The notes beneath the pieces were generated by a model, which saw nothing but the letters and a program-made list of their open reading frames with translations, was not told the origin of the DNA and searched no databases. From assembly GCF_013032455.1 (NCBI RefSeq), contig NZ_WQCF01000002.1:434001-498000 (forward strand): a DNA stretch of 64,000 nt. The letters are read 5' to 3'. This document shows positions 8,198-17,409 of the stretch, one piece after another. Source of the stretch: Ruegeria atlantica. Lineage in GTDB: Bacteria; Pseudomonadota; Alphaproteobacteria; Rhodobacterales; Rhodobacteraceae. Numbering within the stretch: position 1 is the first letter of the stretch; every line of letters starts with the position of its first letter. Position numbers and translations under genes: made by a program.

Positions 8198-10032
8198 TCC
8201 GCAGCCTCCGGGTTCAGGAAGCCTCCAGATTGCCGCGCCCAGAACTGGGCGTAAAGCCCGCCATGCGCCAACAGCTCGGAATGCCCGCCCTGTTCCACGA
8301 TCCGTCCCCCATCCATCACCAGAATACGGTCCATCTGGGCAATGGTACTCAGCCGGTGGGCAATGGCGATCACGGTTTTACCTTGCATCATGCCGTAGAG
8401 GGTCTCCTGAATGGATGCTTCGACCTCGGAATCTAGGGCGGATGTCGCCTCGTCCAACAGTAGGATCGGCGCATCCTTCAGGATCACCCGCGCCAGCGTC
8501 ACCCGCTGCCGCTGACCACCGCTTAGCTTCACGCCCCTCTCGCCCACATGTGCGTCGTACCCGGTACGCCCCTGCGGGTCTTGCAGATCGAGGATGAACT
8601 CATGCGCCTCGGCCTGTTTGGCGGCGGCGATCATCTGCTCTTCGGAGGCATCGGGACGACCGTAAAGGATGTTGTCGCGCACCGAACGATGCAGCAGCGC
8701 GCTGTCTTGTTGCACCATACCGATATGGCTGCGCAAACTGTCCTGAGTGACATAGGCAATGTTCTGATCGTCGATCAGGATCGCACCCTGTTCCACGTCA
8801 TAAAACCGCAAAAGCAGCTTAACTAGAGTCGATTTTCCTGCGCCAGACCGCCCGATCAGACCGATCTTTTCGCCTGGGTGGATCGTTAGATTGATGTGAT
8901 CCAACCCGCCTGTCTTGCGACCGTAGTGGTGCGACAGATCACGAATTTCGATCTGACCATTTGTCAGCTTCAACGGCTTGGCATCCCCCGAATCCAGCAA
9001 GTCGATCGGTTGCGCTATCGTCTCCATCCCCTCAGCCACCACACCAAGCTGGCGGAAGAAACTGGTCAGCGCCCACATGATCCACCCCGTCATCGCGTTC
9101 AGCCGCAGGGTCAGGGCGGTTGCCGCGGCCACGACACCAACCGAAGCACTGCCCTGCATCCATAAAGCAATCGCCCAGCCAACAACACCAACAATCAGCA
9201 GACCGTTCAGCGTGACCAGAACCGCATCCATGATGGTGAAGATCCGCATCTCGATCTGGAAGGTCCGGCGCGTTTCCGCGATGGCTTCGCGGGCGTAGTC
9301 CAGCTCTTGCTCATCATGGGCGAACATCTTGACTGAGTGGATGTTGGTGTAGCTATCGACCACCCGACCCGTCACCGCCGAACGCGCATCAGATGCAGCT
9401 TTTGACGCGGGGCCAACCCGCTCTACCGTCCAACGCACCAGCAGGGCATAGAGCGCAAACCAGATCAGCAAGGGCAGTAGCAGGCGCGGATCGGCCGCCA
9501 TCAACAGGATCGCTGCACCAACCAGATAGGCCAGTGAAAAGGAAATCGCATCGAACACCTGAAACACCGCCTCACCTGCAGCGGGGGGCGTTTGCATGAT
9601 CCGGTTGGCGATACGGCCAGCAAAGTCATTCTCGAACCAGCCTACCGACTGCCGCAGCACGTGCTTATGAGCCCGCCAACGTATGATGGTGCCAAAGTTC
9701 GGCAGGATCGTGTTGTTCAACAGCAGAACGTCGACCACATGCAGCATCGGGCGCAACAGCAGCACAAACACCGCCATCAGGATCAATTCCGTACCATGCG
9801 CCTGCCAGACCTCAGCCGGGGAGCCAGATAACAGATCAACCACCCGACCCATATAGTAGATCAGCCCGACCTCGACCGCTGCCACGATGATCGAGATCAG
9901 CGCGGTCCAGAAGAAAACCCGCATGAAGGGCCGAGAATACTCCAGCATGAACGGCCACAACCGCGTGGGCGGCGTGTCGGTCTCGGTATAGTCAGCAAAA
10001 GGGTCAACAAGGTTTTCGAAATAGCGAAACAT
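8194..10032 (-). CDS. ABC exporter, fused permease and ATPase (first of a pair)
   Basis: 612 residues with the same architecture as its downstream partner: membrane helices to about residue 330, Walker A GRSGAGKST near residue 391, LSGGQRQR near residue 496, ILLLDEATSALD near residue 518 and AIAHRLS near residue 552. Start FRYFENLVDPFADYTETDTPPTRLW. The partner gene begins inside its stop codon (ATGA), so stoichiometric synthesis of a heterodimer is likely. All ATPase motifs are intact. The 191 bp upstream (10033-10223) separates it from cca and should hold the promoter of the pair; I see no clear regulator site there. Confidence 0.9.
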   Translation of the reverse strand: MFRYFENLVDPFADYTETDTPPTRLWPFMLEYSRPFMRVFFWTALISIIVAAVEVGLIYYMGRVVDLLSGSPAEVWQAHGTELILMAVFVLLLRPMLHVVDVLLLNNTILPNFGTIIRWRAHKHVLRQSVGWFENDFAGRIANRIMQTPPAAGEAVFQVFDAISFSLAYLVGAAILLMAADPRLLLPLLIWFALYALLVRWTVERVGPASKAASDARSAVTGRVVDSYTNIHSVKMFAHDEQELDYAREAIAETRRTFQIEMRIFTIMDAVLVTLNGLLIVGVVGWAIALWMQGSASVGVVAAATALTLRLNAMTGWIMWALTSFFRQLGVVAEGMETIAQPIDLLDSGDAKPLKLTNGQIEIRDLSHHYGRKTGGLDHINLTIHPGEKIGLIGRSGAGKSTLVKLLLRFYDVEQGAILIDDQNIAYVTQDSLRSHIGMVQQDSALLHRSVRDNILYGRPDASEEQMIAAAKQAEAHEFILDLQDPQGRTGYDAHVGERGVKLSGGQRQRVTLARVILKDAPILLLDEATSALDSEVEASIQETLYGMMQGKTVIAIAHRLSTIAQMDRILVMDGGRIVEQGGHSELLAHGGLYAQFWARQSGGFLNPEAAE

Positions 10033-10223
10033 GGAGAGTGCTCCAATTGAGCAGATAACAGGTCATGCGAAGAATGATGGCGCCAGAACACCACCCCTAC
10101 GGGTCAAAGTGTTCCGGATTTAGCCGAACCAGATCCCGTAATACATTCGCATCCCTCCATTCATGTGACAGCCGCACGTAACCACAAAGAAGTTGATTTG
10201 TCATCCCCTTTTGAGACTTCGCC

Positions 10224-11378
10224 TCAGCCGCCCAATAGCTCTTCGCGGGTCAGGGTGAAACCTGAGGCGATCCAGCGGGCCTCCAATTCGGCCAGCTTCT
10301 TGCCCAACGCGGGGCCAGTGAATTCAGGGATCAGATCAATGGCCTGAATTGGGAAATCGGCCTTCGCCCCTTTGTTCAATTCCTGACGTAAGTCTTCACT
10401 CCAGGGCTGTTCCAGAAAGGCGCAGCGCAGCAGGGTCTCGTGCAAACCGCCTTCTTCGCCATAGCGAAATCCCATCTCAGCCACACTTGCGGTACCTGAT
10501 GCCTCGTCCCGCATACGTGTCAGACGCTGCAGCTGTGCTTTGCTGAGGCGTAGGGTTTTGGCAATATCGGATGTCGCAATGGCGGCCAATCGGCGGATCG
10601 GCTCGGGCTCTGCCCCGGCCTGTTCCTCCAACGCGATCAAAGGGGCCAGCGCGCGATCCTCGGCCCCGGGCAACAGCCGCGCCAGAACACCTGTCTGACG
10701 CATCGCCGCAATCGAGGGCGCGGGATCAGGCGCGCCCATTAGCTTGAGCAGCTCGGCCCCGACCCGTTCACGGGATAACTCCTCCAACCCGTCCAGATTA
10801 GCCGCAATCGCCGCCAGAGCGTCCGGATCAAACCCGGCTTCGGCATCGCCATACCAGGCGTGAAACCGGAAATAGCGCAGCGAGCGCAGGTAATCTTCGC
10901 GGATACGATTCGCGGCAGCGCCGATGAACCGTACATGCCGCGCCTGAAGGTCCGGCAACCCGATCAACGGGTCAAGAATAGTGCCGTCGGGCCGCGCGTA
11001 GATCGCGTTCATTGTGAAATCGCGCCGCGCCGCGTCTTCCTCGACCTTGTCGGAAAATGCCACCACCGCACGACGCCCATCTGTTTCCACATCCCGGCGA
11101 AAAGTGGTGATCTCATGCGGCGCACCACCGCTGACCACCGTGACCGTACCGTGTTCAATCCCGGTAGGGATGGCTTTCAGCCCTGCCGCCTGCGCCAATT
11201 CCATAACCAGCTCGGGCCTCGCATCAGTGGCAATGTCGATATCCGAGACCGGTGCACCCAACAGCGCGTTGCGGACACAGCCCCCAACGAACAAGGCCTG
11301 CGCCCCGGCATCCGTCAGCGCCGAGCAGACTTTTTGCGTGGCTGGGTCAGAAACCCAACCTTCGGTAATTTGCGTCAT
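10224..11378 (-). CDS. cca: CCA tRNA nucleotidyltransferase / poly(A) polymerase family
   Basis: 384 residues. The class II nucleotidyltransferase head is clear: LFVGGCVRNALLGAPVSDIDIATDARPE near residues 30-56 with the DxD metal site, then the FRRD motif (EITTFRRDVETDGR) and RRDFTMNAIYARPDG. The RNA-binding neck follows (RFIGAAANRIREDYLRSLRYFRFHAWYG). It adds or repairs the 3' CCA end of tRNAs. The very similar poly(A) polymerase cannot be excluded from motifs alone, but alphaproteobacteria of this group usually have a single family member acting as CCA enzyme. Its start overlaps the stop of the NUDIX gene (ATGA). Confidence 0.88.
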   Translation of the reverse strand: MTQITEGWVSDPATQKVCSALTDAGAQALFVGGCVRNALLGAPVSDIDIATDARPELVMELAQAAGLKAIPTGIEHGTVTVVSGGAPHEITTFRRDVETDGRRAVVAFSDKVEEDAARRDFTMNAIYARPDGTILDPLIGLPDLQARHVRFIGAAANRIREDYLRSLRYFRFHAWYGDAEAGFDPDALAAIAANLDGLEELSRERVGAELLKLMGAPDPAPSIAAMRQTGVLARLLPGAEDRALAPLIALEEQAGAEPEPIRRLAAIATSDIAKTLRLSKAQLQRLTRMRDEASGTASVAEMGFRYGEEGGLHETLLRCAFLEQPWSEDLRQELNKGAKADFPIQAIDLIPEFTGPALGKKLAELEARWIASGFTLTREELLGG

Positions 11379-11974
11379 TCATTCACCCGCGCGGCCAATC
11401 CCCGCAACATCCGGGCCGTCGCGCCCCAGATATAATAAGGACCGAACGGCACTGTGTAATAATACCTTTTCTGACCCCGCCAGCGGCGCGATTCAATGAT
11501 ATAATTCGCAGGGTTAAGCACATGTGCAAGCGGAACCGAGAACACTTCGTCCACTTCTCCCGGTTCGGGGATCGACTGGAACGTGTCACGTAGAATCGCA
11601 ACGACGGGCGTCACGGTGAAAGAAGTGACTGTTTCATGAGGCGACAAGTGGCCCAGAATTTCTGGCAGCTCAGGCGGCAGACCGATCTCCTCCTGCGCTT
11701 CGCGTAACGCGGTGGCGGTCACATCGACATCGCCGTCATCCTGCTTGCCGCCGGGAAAAGCGATCTGGCCGGGATGATGTTTCAGGGCCGAAGACCGTTT
11801 CGTCAAAATCAAACGCGGTGTGTCGCCCGCCAGCGTGATCGGCACCAGCACTCCAGCCGGACGCAGCTTGCGCCCTTCGGGCAGAACAGTTTCGGGGTTC
11901 AGGTCGAAATCACTCGACTCGATGCCGGGGCGACTAAGTGCCGCCCGCAACTTTTCCGTTGGATCAGGCGTCAT
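11375..11974 (-). CDS. NUDIX hydrolase, CoA pyrophosphatase type (NudL/YeaB-like)
   Basis: 199 residues from ATG 11974; an ATG two codons upstream (11980) is equally possible. The NUDIX box is FPGGKQDDGDVDVTATALREAQEEIG near residue 82, and the preceding LTKRSSALKHHPGQIAFPGG is the UPF0035-type signature (RS..l..H.GQiaFPGG) of CoA diphosphatases, which cut CoA to phosphopantetheine and 3',5'-ADP. It ends VAILRDTFQSIPEPGEVDEVF...RRWRGQKRYYYTVPFGPYYIWGATARML, also typical. The gene overlaps hslO at its start and cca at its end, so hslO, this gene and cca form one tightly packed minus-strand operon. Confidence 0.87.
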   Translation of the reverse strand: MTPDPTEKLRAALSRPGIESSDFDLNPETVLPEGRKLRPAGVLVPITLAGDTPRLILTKRSSALKHHPGQIAFPGGKQDDGDVDVTATALREAQEEIGLPPELPEILGHLSPHETVTSFTVTPVVAILRDTFQSIPEPGEVDEVFSVPLAHVLNPANYIIESRRWRGQKRYYYTVPFGPYYIWGATARMLRGLAARVNE

Positions 11975-12941
11975 CCGCATCAAAGCCAACCGAACCCGGA
12001 TCCAATACGTAATGGGCACCGCAAAACTGGCAATCCGCCGTCACTTTACCCTCGGGAGTGGTCATCTTTTCGATGTCCTTGGCCGAATAAATCGACAGGC
12101 TTTGCCGCACGCGATCTTCCGAGCAGGTACAGCCAAACTGCACCGACTGCGCATCGTAAACACGGGGCTGTTCCTCGTGGAACAGTCGGATCAACAGGTC
12201 GGTTGGTGCCACCGAAGGCCCGATCAGCTCTAAATCCTCGACCGTATCCAGCAGAATGTTTACGCGGCCCCAGTTTTCGCCCTCTTCGCCATCAACCAGA
12301 TCTTCGGCGGTCAGAATTTGACCCTCACCGTCTCCGGTGGCGACAAAAGGCGACGCCTTGGGCATGTGCTGCAACATGACACCGCCCGCGCGCCAGTGTT
12401 CCCCCACGCCCGGCTCGGTCGATTTGCCGAAGCTCAGCGAGAAGCGGGTCGGCAGCTGCTCGGACTGCGCGAAATAAGCCTCGGCACAGGCAGAGATCGA
12501 GCCGCCGGCCAGCGGGGTGATCCCCTGATAGGGTTGCGTACCCTCACCCTGATCGATCATGATGGCGAAGTAGCCCTCACCCACCTGTTCGAACGGCGCA
12601 CCATCGGTTAGGCGCTCGCGGTCGAAACTGGCATAAGCACGGATGCGGGCCGGCTCACCCTCTTGCTTGGGCGCATAATAGTCGGTCGCGATCATGCGCA
12701 CCGGACCCTTGGACTGGACCTGCAGCGACAGCTTCCAGCGCAGCGAAACGGTCTGGCCGATCAACGCGGTCAGCAAGGCCATCTCAGCCACCAAGGCTTC
12801 GACCTTTTCGGGATAGTCGTGCTGTTTCAGAATGCCGTCCAGCACACCGTCCAGACGGGCCACACGGCCGCGCATATCCGATAAATCGAGTTGAAAGGGC
12901 AGGACGGTGTCGTCCCACGCGATTTTCGTTCCAAGAGACAT
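11964..12941 (-). CDS. hslO: Hsp33 redox-regulated holdase chaperone
   Basis: 325 residues. The C-terminal zinc switch is present as CTC (VQFGCTCSEDRV, near residue 273) and CQFC (ADCQFCGAHYVLDPG, near residue 305), the CxC...CxxC set that releases zinc when oxidised and activates the chaperone. The N-terminal fold matches the family (RGRVARLDGVLDGILKQHDYPE, LTALIGQTVSLRWKLSLQ). It protects unfolded cytosolic proteins during oxidative heat stress. First gene of a unit with the NUDIX and cca genes. A divergent NUDIX gene begins 76 bp away, so both promoters share that gap. The acidic C-terminal end is normal. Confidence 0.95.
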   Translation of the reverse strand: MSLGTKIAWDDTVLPFQLDLSDMRGRVARLDGVLDGILKQHDYPEKVEALVAEMALLTALIGQTVSLRWKLSLQVQSKGPVRMIATDYYAPKQEGEPARIRAYASFDRERLTDGAPFEQVGEGYFAIMIDQGEGTQPYQGITPLAGGSISACAEAYFAQSEQLPTRFSLSFGKSTEPGVGEHWRAGGVMLQHMPKASPFVATGDGEGQILTAEDLVDGEEGENWGRVNILLDTVEDLELIGPSVAPTDLLIRLFHEEQPRVYDAQSVQFGCTCSEDRVRQSLSIYSAKDIEKMTTPEGKVTADCQFCGAHYVLDPGSVGFDADDA

Positions 12942-13017
12942 GGGGTTTCCTTACACGCCACGGGTTGGCATACCGGCACCATATAGGTCGTACAGTTTGG
13001 GTTGTAAGGGGCCATAC

Positions 13018-13464
13018 ATGATCAGACGGTTCGGTGAAACCCCGGAAACGGGTCGGTCCTATACACGCAGACCGGGAGTTTATGCCCTTCTGCCGCAGGG
13101 AAAGGACCTGTTGGTGACTTGGTACGACGATGGTCTGAACCCTGAATTGCAGCTGCCGGGCGGTGGCATCGACCCCGGTGAATCGCCGATCACTGCCCTG
13201 CACCGAGAAGTGTTCGAGGAAACCGGCTGGCTGATCGCGGCCCCCCGTCGGATTGGAGCGTTTCGCAGGTTCACCTATATGCCCGAATACGACCTCTGGG
13301 CCGAGAAAATCTGCATGATCTACAGCGCCCGCCCCGTGCGCCGGATGGGACCACCCCGCGAAGCCTTTCACGAGGCGATCTGGATGGAGACCGCCGATGC
13401 AGTACATATGCTGGGTAATGACGGGGACCGTCACTTTGCTACCCGGCATCTGAACGGGCTTTAA
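13018..13464 (+). CDS. NUDIX hydrolase
   Basis: 148 residues from ATG 13018, which is preceded by a weak AAGGGG. The NUDIX box lies near residues 46-68: PGGGIDPGESPITALHREVFEETG, complete with the REVxEE metal ligands. The core starts with RRFGETPETGRSYTRRPGVYALLPQGKDLLVTW, a form common in alphaproteobacterial proteins annotated only as NUDIX. Substrate unknown; a nucleoside diphosphate derivative is likely. It is divergent from hslO and converges with the PP2C gene: the two stop codons share the palindrome TTAA at 13461-13464. Confidence 0.82.
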   Translation: MIRRFGETPETGRSYTRRPGVYALLPQGKDLLVTWYDDGLNPELQLPGGGIDPGESPITALHREVFEETGWLIAAPRRIGAFRRFTYMPEYDLWAEKICMIYSARPVRRMGPPREAFHEAIWMETADAVHMLGNDGDRHFATRHLNGL

Positions 13465-14732
13465 GGACCGTCATATTCAAAGAAAACTGCAGAAACATCG
13501 TCATCCATACCCGTTCCGGGGGCCATGGCCTGCGTCAGACGCCAGAACATGTCGTCCAGAAATTCAGGGCCCGTACGATCAGGTGCGCAGTCCTTGGCCA
13601 TCTGGCGCAACCCCTCTTCCTCCAGCAAGCCTCCTCCGGCCAGACCGCATTCTGTAAACCCATCCGAGTACAGCAACACCTTGTCGCCCGGCTGCAAATA
13701 GGTTTCGGTTCGCTGGAAACTGATATCCGGCAACAATCCGATGGGCAGTCCGCCCTCGCCCAGAAACTCGGTACTGCCATCGTGGCGCAGCACAAGCGGA
13801 TGCGGGTGCCCGGCCTGCACCATTTTCAGGTGACCGTTTCGCAGGTCGACGATAGCGTAAACCATCGTGAAGTATTCTTCGACGCCTGCATCGGCCATCA
13901 GGCGGCAATTCAGCATGCCGGCGACTTGTTCGGGCGGCAGCAGTGCGTAGAATTTGTCAAAGCGCTTTTCCATCGCCACGTTCTGGTCGAAATGGTTGCT
14001 GGACAGATACCCCCCCAACCGCGCCGTCATCATAGCCGAGGTAATTCCGTGGCCCGATACGTCGATGCTGTAGAACCCCAGACGATTGACGCCGGGCGAG
14101 AACATCCCCACCAGATCGCCACCAATGTGGCCACAGGGTTTCAGCAAAAGGCTGACCTGCGACCTTCCAAAGGTTCGCGTCAGTTCCGGAACCAGTGATT
14201 CCTGTATCTTTCGGGCTTGAATCAAATCTTTGTCGATGGCGTCATGCGCGACCCGCAGCTCTTCCAGCGCGGATTCGATCATCCGGTTTTTTTCCGACAG
14301 TTCGCGCTGCATATCCAGAATCCGGACCCCCGCCGAAATACGTGCGCGCAGCTCATCAGCCTCAAGTGGTTTGATCAGGAAATCATCGGCACCAGCATCC
14401 AGCCCGCGCGCCACTTCCTGCTTTTCGCTTTTCGAGGTCAGAAGGATGAAATAGCTGTACTGATCTCTTTCCAGCGCCCGAAAAGCTCGGCAGAATTCCA
14501 GCCCGCTCATCCCCGGCATTATCCAGTCGCTTAGAACAAGGTCCGGCGGGTCATTGGCACACATCTCAATGGCCAAATCACCACTGTCGGCCTCCAGCAC
14601 TTCAAAGCCCCATTTCTTCAGCGAAGCCACGAGAATCCGCCGCTGCAACCGGCTGTCATCGACGACCAGCACCTTTTGGATCGCGCCAAAATCCAGCTCT
14701 GCTCTGGCCTCTACCTGATTGCCCTCTGCCAC
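13461..14732 (-). CDS. response-regulator PP2C (RsbU-type) serine/threonine phosphatase
   Basis: 423 residues from GTG 14732, chosen because AGAGGG lies five bases upstream; the open frame continues to 14831 but without family-like sequence. An N-terminal receiver domain (KVLVVDDSRLQRRI, phospho-acceptor Asp in PDLVLSDWIMPGMSG, Lys in LLTSKSEK) is followed by a linker coiled coil (residues ~130-180) and a SpoIIE/PP2C domain with GGDLVGMF, IDVSGHGITSAMM, VLLYSDGFTE and a final DDDVSAV. Such proteins dephosphorylate an anti-sigma-factor antagonist when the receiver is phosphorylated. RbaY of Rhodobacter capsulatus has this architecture. A divergent Hpt gene next door is a plausible phosphate donor or route (inference). 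Confidence 0.85.
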   Translation of the reverse strand: MAEGNQVEARAELDFGAIQKVLVVDDSRLQRRILVASLKKWGFEVLEADSGDLAIEMCANDPPDLVLSDWIMPGMSGLEFCRAFRALERDQYSYFILLTSKSEKQEVARGLDAGADDFLIKPLEADELRARISAGVRILDMQRELSEKNRMIESALEELRVAHDAIDKDLIQARKIQESLVPELTRTFGRSQVSLLLKPCGHIGGDLVGMFSPGVNRLGFYSIDVSGHGITSAMMTARLGGYLSSNHFDQNVAMEKRFDKFYALLPPEQVAGMLNCRLMADAGVEEYFTMVYAIVDLRNGHLKMVQAGHPHPLVLRHDGSTEFLGEGGLPIGLLPDISFQRTETYLQPGDKVLLYSDGFTECGLAGGGLLEEEGLRQMAKDCAPDRTGPEFLDDMFWRLTQAMAPGTGMDDDVSAVFFEYDGP

Positions 14733-14877
14733 CTGAACCCTCTGCACTGTGACCCACACGGAACAGGGCGACCCTAACGCGCGGTGGTTTAACATCCCGT
14801 GAAAGCCTTGCTTAACCTGCCTTTTACCCATCCGGGGTTACCAAGCTCAGGTCGCGGTTTGTTTGGAAGGGCAGGAC

Positions 14878-15207
14878 ATGATCGACTGGTCTAGAGTCAG
14901 GCAGCTGCGGGATGAGGTCGGCGCAGCCGAATTCGACGAAGTGGTTGAGATTTTCCTGGACGAGGTAAAGGAAACCATCGATCGGCTGCATGAGGACACA
15001 AACCGCATTGAGTTTGAGCAGAACATGCATTTCCTGAAAGGCAGTGCGCTGAGTCTCGGCTTCGACCGGTTCTCGAAACTCTGTCAGGACGGCGAACGCA
15101 TTGCTGCGGCAGGCAACGCGGATGAGGTTGATTTGCCCGCCATCTTGCAGACCTATGACGACTCCAAAGCGATGTTCATCGCGAACAAGGCCGCGAACCT
15201 GACCTAG
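14878..15207 (+). CDS. Hpt-domain phosphotransfer protein
   Basis: 109 residues from ATG 14878, preceded by GGAAGGG; a TTG five codons upstream is less likely. It is one four-helix Hpt module. The phospho-accepting His lies near residue 48 in NMHFLKGSALSLGF, the H-x-LKG-S signature. There is no kinase or receiver attached, so it must work with separate partners. It is divergent from the receiver-PP2C gene (gap of 145 bp holding both promoters) and convergent with ilvA: the two stops share CTAG at 15204-15207. Confidence 0.85.
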   Translation: MIDWSRVRQLRDEVGAAEFDEVVEIFLDEVKETIDRLHEDTNRIEFEQNMHFLKGSALSLGFDRFSKLCQDGERIAAAGNADEVDLPAILQTYDDSKAMFIANKAANLT

Positions 15208-16430
15208 ATCACGAACTGCGCCAGTGTCTCGTCCTCAGTGATGTCGGTATAAGTGAACCCGGCCTCATCCAGATGGGCGAACAGACGCGCGAAATTTTCG
15301 GGTTTACGGGTTTCGATGCCGATCAGAACCGAGCCGAAGTTGCGTGCCGATTTCTTCATGTATTCAAACCGAGCAATGTCATCCTCGGGGCCGAGAATGC
15401 CCAGAAACTCCTTAAGCGCGCCGGGCCGCTGAGGCAGGCGCAGGATGAAGTATTTTTTGACGCCGGAATAACGCTGCGCCCGTTCCTTGACCTCGGGCAG
15501 GCGTTCGAAATCGAAATTCCCACCCGATGTAACGCAGACCACTGTCTTGCCGCGGATAAAGCTTTGCACGTCGGCGACCGCTTCGATCGCCAAAGCACCG
15601 GCGGGCTCCAGAACGATGCCTTCGACATTCAGCATTTCGATCATGGTGGTGCAGATGCGGTCCTCGGACAGCACCAGCACGTCGGACAGGTGACGATCCT
15701 TGAGCAGTTCAAAGGGTTTCGCACCGATCCTTCCGACCGCTGCGCCATCGACGAAGTTATCCACCTGATCCAGCACCACCGGATGCCCCGCCGCCATGGC
15801 GGCATGCAGGCACGCCCCGCCCTTGGGTTCGACAAACAGGCAATGGGTCCGATCCCCGAACCACGTCGCCACGCCCGAGGACATGCCGCCCCCGCCCACC
15901 GGCAAGATCACATGATCAGGCAAGCCGCCCAGCTGCGCCTCGATCTCAACTGCCAATGAGGCCTGACCTTCGATCACATCTTCATCGTCGAAAGGCGACA
16001 AGAAATGCCCACCCTGCTGCGTGCACCATTTCTGAGCCGCATTCAGCGTGTCGTCGAAGTAGTCGCCGATCAGGTGGACCTCGATATTGTCGCCACCAAA
16101 AATACGGGTCTTCTGGATTTTCTGCTGCGGGGTCGTCACCGGCATGAAAATCACACCCTTCACACCCAGATGCTTGCACATGAAGGCCACGCCCTGTGCG
16201 TGGTTGCCCGCACTGGCACAGACGAACAGGTCCTGCCCCTGCTGTTTGCGCATGGCATTGAACGCGCCGCGGATCTTGTAGGACCGCACCGGGCTGAGGT
16301 CTTCTCGCTTGAGCCAGATATCCGCGCCATAACGGTCGGACAGATGAGCATTGCGCTGCAGGGGCGTTGCCGGAAACACAGAGCGCATAGCCTGTTCGGC
16401 AGCGCGGGCGCGGGTCATGAAATCACTCAT
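15204..16430 (-). CDS. ilvA: threonine ammonia-lyase (threonine deaminase)
   Basis: 408 residues from ATG 16430; ATGs at 16436 and 16418 are alternatives. PLP-dependent fold type II: the cofactor Lys is in SPVRSYKIRGAFNA near residue 54, the glycine loop is LPVGGGGMSSG near residue 180, and CVTSGGNFDFERL lies near residue 302. The C-terminal ~80 residues (KKYFILRLPQRPGALKEFLGILGP) form one ACT-like regulatory domain, as in the ~400-residue IlvA class. It converts threonine to 2-oxobutanoate and ammonia, the first step toward isoleucine. The upstream region also has to serve as the end of the membrane-protein gene (58-bp gap). Confidence 0.92.
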   Translation of the reverse strand: MSDFMTRARAAEQAMRSVFPATPLQRNAHLSDRYGADIWLKREDLSPVRSYKIRGAFNAMRKQQGQDLFVCASAGNHAQGVAFMCKHLGVKGVIFMPVTTPQQKIQKTRIFGGDNIEVHLIGDYFDDTLNAAQKWCTQQGGHFLSPFDDEDVIEGQASLAVEIEAQLGGLPDHVILPVGGGGMSSGVATWFGDRTHCLFVEPKGGACLHAAMAAGHPVVLDQVDNFVDGAAVGRIGAKPFELLKDRHLSDVLVLSEDRICTTMIEMLNVEGIVLEPAGALAIEAVADVQSFIRGKTVVCVTSGGNFDFERLPEVKERAQRYSGVKKYFILRLPQRPGALKEFLGILGPEDDIARFEYMKKSARNFGSVLIGIETRKPENFARLFAHLDEAGFTYTDITEDETLAQFVI

Positions 16431-16488
16431 GACCATTTCAGTGCCGCATCACCGCCGAAAGGGCAAGGAATACATATGTGTACGCAGG

Positions 16489-17268
16489 TCAGGCGAGTTC
16501 GCGTTTTTCAACGAAGACGCCGTACATGGTGGTCCATACACTTACATGCACAAGCGAAAAAAACAGATGAAATACTACATCAGCGGCCAAAGAAAGCATC
16601 GGAAGAAAACTTGCGACCACACCGATGATAACTTCGGCAAGAAAAATACCAGTCAATTGTACAATAGCAAGAAAAAGCAATGACCCGGCTTTACCTTTGG
16701 TAAAATAATATGCGTTCTTCATACTCAAAGTCTGACCAATGGCGGTTGCCGGAAAGGTTATCCCCAAGCGAAAGACAACGAAAAAGGAAATAAAGGACGA
16801 AACAAGCGGCGGTAGGTTCAAAACTCCGCGCGGAAGTGAAGATGCGCTCGTCAAGAAAACCAATACCAGCAGGCAAACGAAACTGATCAAAAAAGACACG
16901 ACAAAAGCAACGGCTAAAACTTTTACGCCCTGTTTCAGATATTGACCTAAATACATGGCGTGCAAAGGCGGAATCCAACCATTTGGATACTCTTCCAGCA
17001 GCACAAATCTATGCCAAGCCACAAAAACCCAGAGAATAACAAAAAGATTTCCAACAACGACTAGGGCAAACCCGGCTTGCCCAGCACTACTCATCGATTC
17101 AAACCACGCGAACCAAGACTGATTTGTAGAACCAATCGCTTGCGAACCATGAAAGATGAATGTGAGCACTGCAATCAGTGTGGAGGGTATTAACCCAATC
17201 CGGAGAGCTTGGCGCCAATTTCGAATAACCATCCGCACCGAATGGACAAAAATCTGCCAACCCAACAT
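16489..17268 (-). CDS. hypothetical integral membrane protein
   Basis: 259 residues that I do not recognise. About six hydrophobic segments are visible: residues ~25-40 (LIPSTLIAVLTFIF), ~68-88 (FALVVVGNLFVILWVFVAW), ~118-140 (VLAVAFVVSFLISFVCLLVLVFL), ~155-175, ~195-222 and ~225-245. The motif AWHRFVLLEEYPNGWIPP sits in the middle. The gene is visibly richer in A and T than its neighbours (for example 26 G+C in the 60 bases of 16561-16620), so codon use differs, which may mean acquisition or weak selection. It is single, between ilvA (same strand, downstream) and divergent argG. No function can be assigned. Confidence 0.7.
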   Translation of the reverse strand: MLGWQIFVHSVRMVIRNWRQALRIGLIPSTLIAVLTFIFHGSQAIGSTNQSWFAWFESMSSAGQAGFALVVVGNLFVILWVFVAWHRFVLLEEYPNGWIPPLHAMYLGQYLKQGVKVLAVAFVVSFLISFVCLLVLVFLTSASSLPRGVLNLPPLVSSFISFFVVFRLGITFPATAIGQTLSMKNAYYFTKGKAGSLLFLAIVQLTGIFLAEVIIGVVASFLPMLSLAADVVFHLFFSLVHVSVWTTMYGVFVEKRELA

Positions 17269-17409
17269 CCTAATGCTACCCTCTCAACCAATACTTGTAC
17301 GCTTTCCGCCTGTTTCACCCCAATTCCCACCCTGCGTCAACTCAGACAACTTGCTCCCACGTTCAAAACCCGTTAGGGGCCAAGCGTTCTACGCATAAGG
17401 GGAAGTCAG

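Noticed and set aside
14790-14820. TTAA pair upstream of the PP2C gene as CtrA site
   Set aside because: The two TTAA halves are about 19 bases apart rather than seven, so the spacing rules out a standard CtrA box.
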